Shown here piece after piece: positions 1 through 15,662 of a stretch of 64,000 nucleotides of DNA. The notes beneath the pieces were generated by a model. That model searched no databases and was not told the DNA's origin. It saw only the letters and a program-made list of their open reading frames with translations. A program made the translations under genes and the position numbers. Source of the stretch: Liolophura sinensis (taxonomy: Eukaryota; Mollusca; Polyplacophora; Chitonida; Chitonidae); NCBI RefSeq assembly GCF_032854445.1, contig NC_088302.1, forward strand, positions 52,358,046-52,422,045. Direction: 5' to 3'. Position 1 is the stretch's first letter; each line of letters opens with the position of its first letter.

Positions 1-3000
1 GCATATAAACTGTGATAATTTAATCCCCCAATGTATGTCTGTTGATCATATATTGTTTTATAAGGGACCTGCGAAACTGACTGGAGCCTTTCATAAATGC
101 TCTGGCTGGTATTATGGTGGGAGGAAACCGGGGCCTACAGATAAGTATATAAATATATAAGTGCATCAGTTAATGGGCTTACATGCATTTGTAAGCAGAT
201 ATATAACACGTGATAAAAATATATCATATATATTTTTATATGAAGGTATAGGAATAGGCGATATTGTTTGTGTACAATACAACTATGAGCACCACTTTAA
301 ATGTATAGAAGGACATAGTTAACATATTGCCTCGGATCTTCTGGAATAACCGTGTAGTCTGTAAATATATTAAAATGCATAAATCACATCAGTAAGTCCT
401 CTAATTTATACACCAATATGTTTCGAGTTTTATTTACAATGGTCATTAATTGGATGTAGTATCCTCGTTTTATTTGCCGATAGCATTTCAGTTACAAAAT
501 ACGTATACGTATGCATGCATATATAGTGTTGGCCCATATATAACAAAATACGATCGACTAGATGGTTATTGCTCTTTAATTTGTCTTGCATGTTTGATGT
601 GGATGACTGACAAGCTAAATAGTCTGTTCATAGCGGCTGTTCGCCAACGGGTGTAAGTAAGCCTATCTTCACGTCCTCTGAACAGCAATTTTCTCCCTCA
701 GTCTCGCCGAACGCGGCCCATCCCCAACGCTGTGTTCAAGCTTGAATAAAGGCGGTATATTAACGCCCAGAGATAATAGCTTGACAGCTGGCCAATCGCC
801 TGTCGTAATTCGAGATCCTGGCCGTTTCATTGGTTGACCTTAGCGAGCCTTGGCACGGATCTGTTGTGAGCGGCGGCTGTGTTTGGCCGGGGTTGTGTGT
901 GTTGTGGGGGGGGGGGGGGGGGGGTAAGAGAGGGTGACGTTTAAACACTCCTCGGCTGGATGTTTACCGCCATCTAGGCTAACAAGCTTGCTGTTTTCCA
1001 AGTTCAGACACGAACTTTGGCCTATTTACATGCACCGAATGGCGTCACTCACACGCCAACATGAATCTGGCACTAGATTCAAGACACGATAATTCCATAC
1101 TATTTTGAAATAGACGAGCTTTCTTTCAATTCAATAGCAAATCAGTCGAGACAAAAACATCTTGTCGGAATAGGCCGTATATATAGGCCGTCGAAACAAA
1201 GCATAAAAACTTTATACGTACAATCACATGAAAATGTATTAAATACTTCGTTAAAGTGGACATTTCTATAAAGATTCTGATGTTGATCTTTACATAAAAT
1301 AAAAAAAGAGGATATATACAAAAAACACAGACCTTACTAGACTAGAGCTAATCATGAATGCTTGAAGGACAATGTTTGTGAATGGAATGTACCATCTTCG
1401 CGTAACATGCTTCCCCCCTATCATATTGGTCGAGTCCATTTTGTCTTGCTCAATCGGCTGTCGACAAAGATGGACACCGACTGAATTACGAATGCTGCTC
1501 AGTTGGAAGAATCCATAGAAACTTTATCAGACTCAAAACTTTGGGTGTAAATGGTATGTATGTAGGACCATAAAGCAAGCCTGTACTGTCACACAGTGCA
1601 AGTGTTGTCACGCATCAAGATCTATCAGTACTGCTCTTATTTATTACGGTCTGTTTTTTTTCTACGGTCTTTTTTTTTCCTGCAGTAAAGCGCAGCTCCT
1701 TCGAAAGTGCTGAAGTGCGTCAGCGTGTTAGGGATGACACAACTCAAAATTATATTCTTTGCAAGTCAACAGGTCTGTCATTACGTGCTGCAGTCCATGT
1801 GTTATGTTGGAAAGTTCTTCAGACACTCTAAAAATATCTTCCATGTAACTGTTTTTAAAACAAGGAAGTAAGTCAAAGCATCTGACCTTGGTTGCACCCC
1901 TTCCATATACATGTTTGTCCGTGACTGACTGAGTTGTTTGTTCCCCAACATTGTGGAAGTAGAACATTCAACTACTTAGAGCACTTGTACTGAAGAAATT
2001 TACAGATCGGTTCATGGCAAATTTTGTAATAAAGACCCCTTGCCCCTATAGTCTTAAATTGATTGTTGTATGACATCTATGCAATTCTTCATATGTGCAG
2101 TAAAAACATGATGCGACAAGAAGCATGGTAAGTAGGCCTAATCAATTCATGTTCTAGAAAACAGTATGATTCAACAGATCTAGGAAACAGTGAAGAAAGG
2201 TGGTGGACATCTCCCAGTTGTGGAATGTAGCTAGCTCAGATATTTTTTTTGTAGATTAACTCTACTGGTACTTTGCAGTATTTCAGTTTTAGAATAAGCG
2301 TTCAGTACAGTGATTTCCTGTTGAAACAAAAATTGTATTTATGGTGATAAATGGGATCAGGATCATGTATTTACCAAAGTAGTGATAATATGGGTTGCCA
2401 TGATTGCAGCAGATCATTCACTTTAAACACTTTAAAGCTGCACATTAACATCAAGTGACAGCCTTTTTGCTTACTTTATGAGGCCCACAAAACTTTATGA
2501 ATACATTTTTCAGTTTTCATGTGCATTTTCTTTCCTTGTACTATTTTCGTATATCACATTACCTTATGACAGTGTTACTCAGAGAACATTATGTTTCAGG
2601 AAGCTTAAAATGAAGTTATAAAGGTATTTAAAAGTGGCCTGAGGAAGATATGTGTATTTTTTCTTTTCTTTTTTTTTTAGCAAAAGCAAAACATTCAAAA
2701 CTAAATGAGTCAGTCAGCAAGTGTAAAAAAATATTCTGTTGGATGAATAGCAAGAAAAAAAATACAGGTGTTGTCATGGAATGTGAAATAGTGGAGATGA
2801 GTTGACAACGAAATGAAAACACACAAGAACGTGAAGTGCATGTGAAGAAAGATCTCCCTTTGAAGAGTTGGAAATAAAGCAGTACAGCAACTTCATTTAG
2901 AAACAGTTCTATTTTAAGTGGTTTAGTCGCCTTATTTACACAGCCAACATAACAGTTGCTATGTTGAAATAGACTTTGTTCAGATGTAAACAGATAAAGG

Positions 3001-6000
3001 ATGATTACCACATATTTATGACAACTTGCATTTGGCTAAAAACGTGAGCATGTGAATAAGTTAGACTACAGCTTACCTTAAATCATCTAGCCTAATGTTA
3101 GTGCATGACTTTTAGTGTATTCACTGAAGGTAAAATTCTGGTTGTGAGAAAAATTTTCTGAATGAAAACGCTGAGAAAAATTTAAGACAAATTATGCAAT
3201 GTTTAATTAAATTGTTGAGCTTAAGTAAGATGAGTCATGATGTGAATCAGAGGAGAAAACTGATAATTTGCACATAGATGTAAGCTTTATTGTTTATATG
3301 TTAAAGCCATTATTATACAGCTTGATGTGTGCTGTTAATAGTTACTGATGATAGATAATTACATCAGACAAGGTATAGTCATTTGAATAATATGAAAGGC
3401 CAGGTGCACGAGATGTGTACCTGTGTGTATGAACTTCCCTGCCTGTTTGGGACTTAGCCATGCAATGACCATAACACTCTAGATGTGGTGTTAATCTACC
3501 ATTCTATCCATGACCAGAGTCTGTCAGGCGGAGAATTTACCTGACAGCCTGACAGTTTGAGACCACACAGACAGGTGTTTCCGCTGACAAGCCTGCCTCA
3601 ATTGTACTTTCCTGGGTATGCTCCACTAGGGTGAGGTGAAAGTTAACTTAGAAGCTGTGTCTTATTCAGCAATTGACAGTTTTGATTAAATTTAGAGGTA
3701 CATCTCCTATCTCTGCAATGTTAACTCTTAGAGTGATCTTAGAAAATTGGGAGTACAAAAGACTTCTGTTCTCCTGGCTGTCCCCACCAGGCCTAGAAAC
3801 TGCTGCACTTTGGTGGCATGGGCTCAACCTGCCACAAAAAGATACAAGAAGACACAGTATATGTGCACACACCCAATGACTCCTCATTGTCATATGACTG
3901 AAAACTTGTTTAGTACAATGTAAGACCTCAAGCATACAATAGTACATAGTTGATAATTTCTCTGTATTTGTTCACAGCAACTTTTATCTATGTCTAGCTG
4001 TCTGTAAATGGCTCTTCTGCATAGCTGGTGGAATTCAAATTCAACTGGTGGAAGTACTACATGCAATACAGCAGAATACATAAAACAGAAAAAAAAAAAA
4101 AATAATTGGTAAATAAATTTTATTCCAATAATATAGATCAGCAATACTTTATATCATTTAAGTTATTTATATATTAAAATTATGTGTAGTACCTGTTTAT
4201 AAAATTTTGTTTTTACTGTTGGTTCTGACAGTTAAAAGAAAACTAATACCTGTGTATTGTAAAATGATGTTGGGACTATGACTGCTAGGAGAAAATCTGC
4301 TCCCCAATAGCACACCTTTTCATTTCTTAATTGCTGTTCATTTGTTTTATCTTGTCTGTCTATTCATGTGTGTCATGCATAGTTCATAGTTTGTTTTATA
4401 TACTGTAGTCCTGTTACTCCAGAGATGTGACAAACTGGCTTAGGGTCACCGGAGATGTGTGCAAAGGAGTGATAAGTGAAGGGTGGGTAGGGAGTGAGGT
4501 GGAGGGGTGGGTGGGGGGGGGGGTGCTCAAGGAGCAAAGAATTCTTTGCTGTTGTATAATCCTACTGTGTTGCAGGGTTAAACTGCTCAGGGCTTTGTAT
4601 GATTATTTAGGTGTTGCCCTGCTGTGAAGTCAGAAATGGTGTGAATAAAATTACTGGCCAACATTGTGGATAGACTAAGAGTGGCTGTTATCTTGGTTAG
4701 CTCTGTGCCACATTTCCTGTTTGAAGTACTGGCCCAGAGCTCAGTGAAGCTGTTAGTGTACTAGGTAGTGGAGGGGACCTGTCCTGCCCCCACTTCTCTC
4801 TCACACCCAGCTCAGCTGGGCTGACAGCATGGTTGACTGAGTCATGCAGAGCAGCTTTATGTGAATTTTCTACAGCTGTTTGATGTGCTAGCAATTTTAT
4901 CTTAAACACATTCCCTGAGGGGTCAAATATACAGGAAGATATCTGTACATCAGACACAGCTAGAGCTGCCAGCCCAAGGCCTCCTTCACTGCCCCTTGCA
5001 AGCCTTAAGCAGCAGTCTCTACTAAGTTTCTGTCCCACCCCAGGCCCTATGCTTTTAGCTTATCAAATACATATTAATCCAACAATATATTGATTATTTT
5101 GTGACATTAATAGGTTTACCGATAATCAGATAAGAAAACAATGGCATTTTGATTGGAGATACACTTCAGGACTGTCACCGGCTTTGTCCATATCTGAGCC
5201 CACACCAGACTAAACTGGCCTGTTTGTTGTAAACAAAAGACATCAGTATGTTAGGATAACAAAAAATGTCAGAAAATTCCCCACCTTGAGATACCACAGA
5301 ATTTTCTCTTGATTAAACTGCATGCTGGGTAGGACAAGTCATGAGGGGATAATCTCTTCTTGACCACCATGTTGGATGATAACTTACTGAACTGTGACAT
5401 GAAACTCCGTCTCCAGGGGGCTAGTGCAAATTTGTATATGCTAAAAGCTGTCAACTTGAAATCTGAACAAGTTGAGGTCCCACTCTCTGTAATGTGCCAT
5501 AAACACCACTACTCTCGACCCATCTACCCTTCCTATAACCAAGTCAGTCGCCACAACATTTGGAGGCATGTATTAAGTAACTGTATAAGTGGTAATATTT
5601 AAAATGGTGAGTTGTACATAATGTTTTTTTTTTTTAAGTAAAGTGTAACCTCATGATGGATTATATTCCTGATAAGCCCTGGGTAAGTGGTGTGTTTCCA
5701 GCTGTGCTTTGTGTGACCACTCCAGGCCCATGTATATTACTCAGCCATCGTAAACCTTAACCATGTAGACAGTGTGTAATATGGAAACCATTGCATTCAC
5801 CACACAGCTGGCTGAGTAGATATATGTTCATGTATATGTATGTAACTCAAGGCAGGCTGTGTTTATTTACAGAAGTAAATATGTGGTGGTTTGGCAGTGA
5901 TACATGTGCTCCGCTGAACTTCCCTGCTCCATGGGCTGACTTGTGATTAGGGAACTGACTTGTGATTAGCCTGTGATCTAACGCACAGTACCAGAAGCCC

Positions 6001-6700
6001 CATTTCTTTCTCACCTCCTCATCTTCTACTCCCAAAACCCACCAGTTGTGTACAATCAGTCAAGTTTGAATCATCAAGATGATAAACATACTGGCAATTT
6101 CATTGGATATGTTATTCTTATTAACTTTTTTAAAAAAGTTAGTTCCTGTTTTTGCAAATCTTTTTTTTCGTCTGGGGCTGGTTGTTCAAAAATGTATTAC
6201 CTAATACCGGTAATAAGTCATATTATGTGTTTAAGATTTTAACAAAACCCAGCAACCAGAACAGCTGTGCAGAGATCAAATGGAACAACAGATGCAGATT
6301 CAGTTCATATTTAATATACTTTTTGCACATTTATGGAGAAGTACAAACTGATGACATGGATTTAAGTTAAATCCGGTATTAAGTCCTGGGACAGTTTTGA
6401 ACAACCAGCCCCTACAAGATGAGTTAAAATGACAAGGTTAAAAGAAAAAAATATGAGATAAAAAGGAAAGAAAATTTCAGTATGCTTTTGTATTCATATA
6501 TGCATGTATACATTTTTAGTTTTGAATAATTGAAACCACAACTCTTTGTTTATTGTGTACAAGTTTAGAGTGCAGTTTTTCTCCCCATGTGTTTGTGTTG
6601 TATTTTGTGACAGTCTATAGTGATCAACTGTATGTGTTGGGTATACAGCATGGTTGTTTGTAAACCCGGGTTAATAGATAGCTGCTCTCTTGCTGGCAGA
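1..6700. other. Non-coding, AT-rich upstream DNA
   Basis: Open frames here are short, unconserved in appearance and without start or splice context. A 19-base G run lies at 906-924 and another G-rich run near 4510. CCAAT-type words (GGCCAATCG, CATTGGTTG) sit at about 789-835 in a locally CpG-richer patch, a weak promoter hint only. Confidence 0.6.
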
Positions 6701-6890
6701 GAACAGCTCTGCTGACACTCTGCGATATTTGATAATTATCTCCTGACGAAAAATAATTACAGCGCCTCCCACCACAGGCACATGATTTATCTCCAGTGTA
6801 GTCAGAAAAATGCCATCGCGCATGAGTTCACGTGGGTCGATGCACTTGATCCACTTCAGCCTGTCTCAGTCACTGAATCAAACCAAACTA
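6700..6890. promoter_or_regulatory. Possible conserved non-coding element
   Basis: A locally complex, repeat-free block holding GATAATTATCTCC, AATAATTAC and TTTATCTCCAG, that is clustered TAAT- and GATA-type words in otherwise plain AT-rich DNA. The function is a guess. Confidence 0.2.
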
Positions 6891-9800
6891 CATCTAGGTC
6901 GGCTTTGTGAAAAGAAACTGCTAAAAGATGCGTAGTGTGACTTGAATGTAGCCTTTGGGGGACCCCATGTCACGTGATAATAAACAAAATGCCTCACTAT
7001 TATAATGGGAAAGAAGGAAGATCTATTTACAAAGCTCATGATATAATTGCCTTTATATGAATGTAAGGGGTCAGCAAGAACACACATGTACATGTATGTG
7101 GAAACATGCAGTATTTGTAAAATAATGCAAGACATCTCTAAAGGCTGTAAAGAGATTGACAAAGTTGTTTTTTTTTGTCATGAAGATAATGGCTTTGTCC
7201 TTTGTGGGAATTTTTGCGAACATAAAAAGGGGTAATTAAGTGGCCCAGAACATTATTATATATCACAGTACCGATTAGTTGTCAGATACAGGAATTATCG
7301 ATGAACAAATTAGAAAATTCAGAAAGTTTGCTGAGAGTTTCAGGGTGTTCCACTCTACAATGGGGAAAGGAAAGTAGTTTTCACTACAAATCAAATTATT
7401 TTCCCTCAGAGTATAGTGGACATGTGTGTACTAGGGCAGAAAACTTTATTTAACTTCCCTGACAGTAGGTTAGCCTTTATTACATTCACTAGGGTGTTTT
7501 TGTGGAGCAGATCTTGTGTAAACTTTGTACCTTAAAGCACGCCTGCTGAGCTCCTGTGTAGGATGGGTGGATACCAGCTCACACCCTACAGGAGCCCCTC
7601 ATTCTGTGTAGTGCGCACTTTAACCTTTAACCTGGAGTGGTCACCCTGCATGAGCCTCTCACTCAGTGTAGTGCACAGTTTTAATCTCTATCCAGAGGTC
7701 GTTCAGTCCTAGGCTCAACCAAAGCTAGGCCTTTTATACTACACTTCTTTGTTAGGCCTGGCAGATGATATCTCTTTCACCAATGTGAGTTTTTTAGTCC
7801 TTAACACAAGCAGGCAGATAAGGCGGACTATAGTGTGGTGTAGCAACATCAGCGCCCCCCCCCCAACTTTACAATGTTACTGATGTTATTATATACACCA
7901 GTATTAACTCTAGTATAGAAAAGTGAAGTCGTCTGAAATAAGTCCACAGACTTTCAGCGAAAAGCCCTGTTTGGCAGTTAAGTGACACTCCACAGTTTTG
8001 ATGTACATTTTGATTAGCATTTGGCGTTAATTTAATGATGAATTGTATATCTAATCATGTTACAATAAAATAGCCTTCATCTTGATGTGCTTACAGTGTA
8101 GTGTGGAATATAACAGATAAAGATAAGACTTTATGAAGTACGTTTATTTCATGTATTTTTATATTATGTATTATGTGTTAAGGCAAAGCTGAAGGTCAGT
8201 AGAGTTGTAAATTTCAGGACACCTCAAGGGCAAATAAAAATTTGAACTTCAGTTTTTCACTGCTCATATGATAATGAACATAAAGAAGTACACATAGCAA
8301 GCTGTGCACATAAAGTAATATCACAAGAATGCAAAAGTTGCATTTTGTATTTTTTTACATTCTTTTTTATGAACAGTTTGGCCATATTTTATCCAGAAAT
8401 GATCATGCATGTATTAAAACATCATTAAACCTCTAGCTACTTAGCTTTATGGCATTCATAAATGAAAGAGATTCTTGCCTTGGATTTGGCTGGCTGATAA
8501 GCCTGTGTAGGGAGAGAGCAGGACAATGGCTAGACAGTGTGTGGAACCCCCCCTGGGGGCGGCACTACATAGAACCCTCTCAGAGACTGATAAGGGAAGG
8601 TAATTACCTAGTGAGGGCAGGCCTTACCTGTGTAACACATGCTCATCTCATCAGGGAAAGCAGGGCTAATCACACACAGCCAGGCATTCCCAGCATACTA
8701 CTTAGCATTAACAACTAGCGAACCAGCCAGCTCATTTACATACCTCACCCCGGGGAACCCAGAGGATAGACACATACAAGAGCTAACTCTGAATGACTTG
8801 GCACCTGTCGTTTCAGCGACTAGAGCAGATCTAATCAGTGGACTCCAAACAATGCCAACCTGTAGACCCTATGTCTGTTTGAATTTCATTTGTTTGGATT
8901 AATATCTTCCAGAAATCAACATCTATGCTCTGTTGTCAACAGTTTAAAGTCTAATATCTGGCATGTTAGTTTAGAACTGACATTATTATGAGCCTTATTT
9001 TAAGATCAATCCACTCATGTCTTTATCTGTTGCTTAATGTTTATTTAGAACAAATTTCCTCACAAATAATTATATTGACCTTTAACATGTTGTCCCGAAT
9101 ATGTATAAGGCATCATCGTGTTGTGTTCAATGTTGGAATATGCAGGATTCCTTGTAGTGTGTCGTTTAGAAGGTAGCTTATTTACAGCTTATGTTGGTGT
9201 CATTTGGCATACAAATTACAATAAAATTTAGATTACAAAACAAAACAGGGATTTGAGGTCTTAAAATGCCGTCCTCTGATAAAATTTAATAATCACAGGA
9301 GATATCAGTAAAACCTAATAACAATGCTGTCTTTGTGCATGTATGTGTGGGTCCCTGGCGGGTACTATACACTGACATATCTGCTCACACTCAGTCTCTG
9401 TGTACAGCACACATAGTAATACTAATAAACTAATTAACTGCGAGTAGAGCTAGTAAAGTAAATCTGTACTATTTAAATTAATCTGCTGGAGGTTTGTTCC
9501 CCCTAATATGTTAATTCTCAAAGGAAAGACTGCAGTAGGTCAAAAGGCTCTGACAGATAATCATGGCGCTGTGAAATAAACGTATCTCTTCATGGAGAAC
9601 AGGACGATTACTGTAAAATATATGGCAAACTGTGTGTGTATTGATTGTGGGGTGGGAGAGCGTGGATACAGTGGAGCTTGGTTCCTGATGTATTCCATTA
9701 CCCCATCAAGAACAACCGTGAGGGATGCAGAATCGCCCTGTCCAGACTGCCTCTATTGATTTCTCTCATAACACACCGCTAAGCTTCTTCCTGGCTTGTA

Positions 9801-12239
9801 CAATAACCAAATTAATTTGTGAAACGGAGCGCTGGTGACCTAGGCGTGGCCAAACCGCTCGTGTTTGAGATTGTGTAAATGTGTTCTCGCTGGTTTCCCT
9901 GAGGACATGCCTGTTCCTCTTCTCATATTGCTTGCCCTTTGTCTTCTGCACTCCAGTGTTTGCTTCACCAGTATGAAGACAAATCATTCCAGCACAGTGT
10001 TGTTCCTGGAAAAAGATTAAAGGTTCTTGAAAGAATACAATGACAAATGACTATTAATCTTCAAAGGAATACGCCTTTTTGTTGTCAAAAGAAAATGAAA
10101 TATGTAACTAAACAGATCCGATACAATAATTTTGATTGAACTGTGGACTTCGAAAACACAATGATTGTTTGAGTGATATAAAATATTTATTAGAGCTGAA
10201 TGTCTCACTGGAAGACGTACACATGTATAACCCCACAGCTGGTGTTTGTTTTATCATAAACATCAAAACTATTACCAGGAAGGCTTTAATGGTGCATTAG
10301 CAGTCATAGTTATCAAGAGGAAAAAAATATTGTCAATACAGTACTGCTTTTTAATGACTGCCAGTAACGTTTCCTTTCCAATCATTTTGAATTTCTGAAG
10401 ATCTTTTATTTTGTTGATTATAAAGTGACATGTGATATTGATCTATTGTGAGTGACAATGACTTCAGATTTCACGCAGAGAGAAAAAAATGAGCACAAAT
10501 CCTGTTAGTGTTTACTTGCTAACTGACAGTGAAGAATAGTAACTGGTACTCTGTAGATGGCTGTTTCCTGATATGCTTGACATTAAGCTACGCGCCTAAC
10601 TACATGTTTGATTGGGAGACTTTTGTGTTGTGTTGATAAACAAGCTGGCGACCTGCCCTTTCATATCATTTACCCCACTCACTCGCAGTGTTGTCGTTGC
10701 TGCGTTGGTTTGAAGATGTCTGTATGCCAGTGACTGTAGGTCAGCACTGATATTGATTTTACAGATCTAACAGAGAAGGCAATCTGCGCAAGCAATGCTC
10801 TCCAGGTTGGGTTGATCTATAGCACTGCTGGTCCCCCCCCCCCTTTCAACTCCATCACCAGTATAACACTTAACAGATTCTGCCATACTGCCAGGCATGA
10901 TGGTCAGCTGTAGGTAGACAAGACCAACAACGCCATTCAGCCACCCGTGAAAAGTCATCGGGAATTAAAAGCACATATTTTGGAGAAGTTGCTGGCAGGT
11001 TATCAGAGCGAACTGGTTAACCCTGTCAATTAATGGAAATCTATATCATGTGTTACACTGAATTAGCCGGAAATATGAAGCTGGTTCAGCTCTGGTACAG
11101 TCAATGCCGACAGTTTTTAGACAAACTGGTAATTACATAATGTGCTGCAGTGAAGTGTGCTCAAATGTAGTAGTACTTCCTACTGGGTTGTCAGGAGATG
11201 AGAGATATATATATACACTAATTATGCTGTCTGAACAGGTTTTGTTGGGCCTGGAAGCTTTTTTTCAAATACTGGGAATTAAATGGTAAGCTAAGTTACG
11301 GTCAAATCTGTAGAATGTGTAAAGTGGGATTCTATCTAGTCAGCTGTTGGGCGTCATAAAAAATCAGCTACTGATGTATATGGAATAAATAGAAAAAAAA
11401 ACCAATGGTTGAACTGGAAGAGGTAATATGTAAAGGAAATAAAAAGCAAAATCTATAGTTGAACTGGAAAAGGCAATATGTCACCTTATCGTGTATGGCA
11501 TATCGGAGGCTACTTCACAGACCTGTGAGTAATGTGAAAATAAAACCAAAGACGTCACACCTACCTGCACTCCTTGGTGTTAAGAACCATAATCAGCCAG
11601 TTATCAGCAGGTGCCGAAAGATGGGCAAAGCGTTGTTGATTGCGGAATCCATTCTTATGCCACAGGGTTTGAAAGAGAGGTTCATATAGCTTAATATTGG
11701 TGTGCACCTTTTGCATGTGTGATGTGATAGCTTCACATAAGAACAGTAATACTCATAATAATAGTTTCTGGAAAGTTCTTTTGAATCAGAGAAATTTAGA
11801 CAAGACTTTGTTTTGCTATGGAAGGAGCAATTTATTTTTTATGTATTGGGTTTGAATGCATTAAAGAATTAATTTTAAAACCTGTGTGATTTACCCATGT
11901 TTGAAGGGATCGTGTAATCTTGTTTATTGAAAATGTCTCCTTGAATGAAATGTCAAACTCTACCAAATATATTAAGAGATAAGTGTATACATGCTACTAT
12001 CTAATTCTTAGGGAAGAGCATGACAGTGCTAGATTTTATTGTGAATGATACAGAATACATATTTCATCCAGCTATGAAATAACAGGGTTACAGGTAGATC
12101 TGTACGCATGTACCTCTCTATTTATGTACAGTTACATTTTAATAGCAAATCGGTGGTTTTTGCCTTGCACTTAAGCTGACTGCCATGTATTAGCTTGTGC
12201 TATAACCAGCATACATAAACAACGCTCATAAATCGATCC
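6891..12239. other. Non-coding stretch
   Basis: No gene recognised. Two small duplications occur. One is a 42-base segment repeated with a 60-base period (7582-7623 and 7642-7683, sharing GTGTAGTGC). The other is a 26-base segment with GTTGAACTGGAA repeated near 11408 and 11457. A C-run lies near 10838. Confidence 0.6.
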
Positions 12240-12610
12240 ATGTGTAGAAAAAACCGCCCCCGAGCCGCCGGCTTGAAGGGAGAACTAGCGAGGCAGTGGA
12301 AGCCATAGCGCAGGCAATGGGCTGTCTCAGTATATACATGGAGAACTGAGGGAGCGTTTAAAACGACAGTGTCATGGGCAATAGGATTTCTCTAATTTAT
12401 TGATGCTCTAACGTACGCGTGGAATCACATTACCGGCCTATGACGGTTCATTTGCGGGGAAATTCGTGATCAATATCATTAAGCGGAGCTAACACGCCTC
12501 GACCGGGCTGACGGTAGGGCAGGCAAGTAAAAGAAAAACTGAGCGGCTTGATCCTGAAGCCAAGAGCCACACTGCGGCGTGCACTACCTCCAGATACCGC
12601 TGTACTTTTT
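12240..12610. promoter_or_regulatory. CpG- and GC-richer block, possible promoter or enhancer
   Basis: Contains CCGCCCCCGAGCCGCCGG and many further CpGs (GGAAGCCATAGCGCAGG, AACACGCCTCGACCGGG) against AT-rich surroundings. It lies 12 kb before the start-codon exon and could be an upstream first exon or promoter of the gene. No TATA box or donor was pinned down. Confidence 0.2.
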
Positions 12611-15060
12611 CATAAATAATCAAGGAATTAATGGATTTTATACGCTCGTTTCACTCATGTTTGCACCTATTGCCTGTGACTACGTGATAGGGGAGATACT
12701 AGGGTGAGGAGGAAACCCGGGCTTGCTAAATGTATAATAACTGGCTTTAGGGTTGGAGGGAGGGCAAAAGAGGTGATTTGGAAAAGGGAAGTGGGGTGGG
12801 GGTGGGGGGTCTGTCGTATTGAAGGGTGAGTGGGGTGGGGTGGTCGCTGGGAGAGACGACAGCTGGCAGATTTTAAATCTGTGGATATTTGTGCGAAATT
12901 GTCCTAAACGGAATATCGGTGATGAAACAATGATGATCATATTTGATGAATGTGTGCACATAAGTGAATGATTAATTTGGCAGTACTTAATAGTAAAGCC
13001 ATATCGTGGAGGTGAATGCACAGTATATGAAACCAGCATTTAGCTCAAATTTATATTTCATGAACTAAAGACAATGATGGTACAGATAATTCTGAATATG
13101 TGGGGGGGGGGGGGGGTAGCATTAATGCATGGGTAACCTTGTACAATGAAGACGCATCATTGCATTATCAGAGGCCCTCTGTGCATCGGCGATCTATTAT
13201 GCATACGTGTAGGCCTATAGACATTAAATAGTGTTATTTTCCTTCTTAAATCTTCGCAATCCACACAGTAGATTACACTGTGAATAGTTATCAAGAAAGA
13301 TAACATCCATACAATTTCCAGTTTAATGACCGAAAACACAACATGGCACTGTGTCAAAGATAATATTCAACTCTTGTGCAAAATCTCAAAAATCCAGACT
13401 TTGTGGTCTGTCAAAACAACATTTTCAGACCACACTTGTGATCTAATATAATCTGTATAAGTATCAGGTCCGTGTTTATTATTGGGATCGGAATTATCAA
13501 CAAAGACCAATATTCTTCTGGTCTATGCTTTTTTTTATGTATTTCAATCATAGGTGTGCATCAGTCTTCGATCTGTCAATTATCACGTCGTGTGATTGAG
13601 TGTGATTGACTGGAAACAAATGAAAGTTACACGTCTGAATTTTACAGCATTAATTCCACTGAATTATGTAATCAGAAGTAACACACAGTTTCAGAAATTA
13701 CAATAAAGAAAATAACAGAAAAGAAGTAATTTTTATTACGTTTCGCACATAATCACATAGGCTAAATTTGACACAGCAGTGTTGGTGTTGCAACTCGCAC
13801 ATGCCAACTCTACGAACACTGATACAGTCGTCGTTTAACGCTAGTACACAGCTAGAATTTCTACACGTACATTCACTAACTAGTCGCTAAATAAACATGC
13901 GTATATAACACTTTATAGAACATCTTTCACACAACTGGACCTGTTACAAGTTTCATGTTCGGCTGTACTCCAGTTCAGCTTATCTGTTTTCACAAATTTC
14001 GGATAAGCCAAAAAGCGAAAACGTACAAATACATAACTTAACGTTGCACAAACAATATGTGGAAAACGGACTAATTGTTCGCCTTAAGAATTATTTGTTT
14101 AGTCACGTACTTCCTATCGGAAATATCACGGCGTGAAGATGGAATAGCAATAGTTGTCTGGGGACATATCATATTTACGTTAGATGAAGTGTCAGGTACA
14201 AGAGATAGTGCTCAGTCAAGACGACGTGAACGACGAGGGTTGTTAAAGATGTAGCAAAGGGTATTAGGTATAAAATACAGACGGATAAACAATATGACCG
14301 GATTTTGCCAAGATCGGACCCGTTAACTACAATTATGAGGGGAAATCTGTCAACCTGTTGGGAATTGTTGGAGAATAATATGGAGAACAATGGCCAGCTG
14401 GGACCGACTGCCCTTTCAGATGCCCAGTTCTATGTTCGGGCGCCATAAGCCGTTCAGGGGACGTGATCTGTAGGCTGAATGCATGGACAGAGATCGATAG
14501 CGGACCTGACAGGTTATCCAGACTGCCGGTCCGCACTTGACCACTCTCCCCTTCGAATACCACTCATAAAACACTGCCCATATCTATTCAACACGCTCTG
14601 TGCCGGTCCCCTATCGACGCATGACAAGTTCCACAGTCGGCATATGGCTCGCTGTTAATTGTTGTTCCAATCGATTACGCCTGCTTCTATGAAAAGTATC
14701 GAAATCATGTTCCTGATAGCTCCTGTTTCTGCTGGAACAATTTCACATTTCAGAGAATCTCTTGCAACCTGACACACAATAGAACAAATGGAAGAGCACT
14801 GTTTCTTTGCCATCAGCAATTTGCTCCATCCGGGTAATGATATGGTGAAAGAAGTGTAGTGCATGTGTGGATGAGTTGCGAATAGATTAGAGACTTTTTA
14901 TACTCCAATACAAAAGACATGTTGGCAAACGCCAGTGGAGCATATTCCATTTCATAAGGATTACTTCTTTACTAACCAATAAACACTTTTGTAAACGCAA
15001 AATTGTCTTTAATAGGTACTTTGCTAACTGTACTTCACGGCTTTTGATGAGTTTCAAAGC
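12611..15060. other. Non-coding stretch
   Basis: GT-rich and G-rich runs at 12.78-12.85 kb and a G run at about 13103-13116. No coding region was recognised on either strand. Confidence 0.6.
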
Positions 15061-15077
15061 TTTTCAATAATACAGAT

Positions 15078-15086
15078 TATATATAT

Positions 15087-15121
<35 letters not shown>
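15078..15121. repeat. (TA)n microsatellite
   Basis: About 44 bases of alternating T and A with one AA interruption. Confidence 0.95.
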
Positions 15122-15122
<1 letters not shown>

Positions 15123-15662
15123 GACAGACATATATGTGCCTACAGATCACATCCCCATATATGTGTATTAAGACATATTAAAAGAAAAAGAATTTCATTG
15201 ACATACCGTATAGGCAAACTAGTTTCACCGCTTTTGTTATGAATGTGTATAATCTATATTCCATGAAGGAAGGTAATGCATCTGTCCTTGACACATATAT
15301 GTTATCCATCATGTTCTTGTCATCTTTGAACAAAAAATCCACAGATTGACATGTCAGCCTATGGGAAACCGTTCTCAGTGAGTCATGTTCACGTTTTAGT
15401 GTTTGAGGTGGCGTATTTAGAGGATACATGTACTTTTGCTTTCACTGTGATATGTTGAAGCCGTCTTTAATGACGCAGATGGTGACGAGACAGTTCATGT
15501 TCTGCTAGGTGTCGCAAAGTGTTGTCATATATCATGTCGGTAGCAGCCATCATCCTGGGGAGTTTATTGGCCGTATCCACGTGGCCGGAGGTTGGTGACA
15601 CTTGTACGCTTGTTGAAACCCGTGCTTCTCTGTGTCCGCGAACTTGATGAAGATTAGTGACA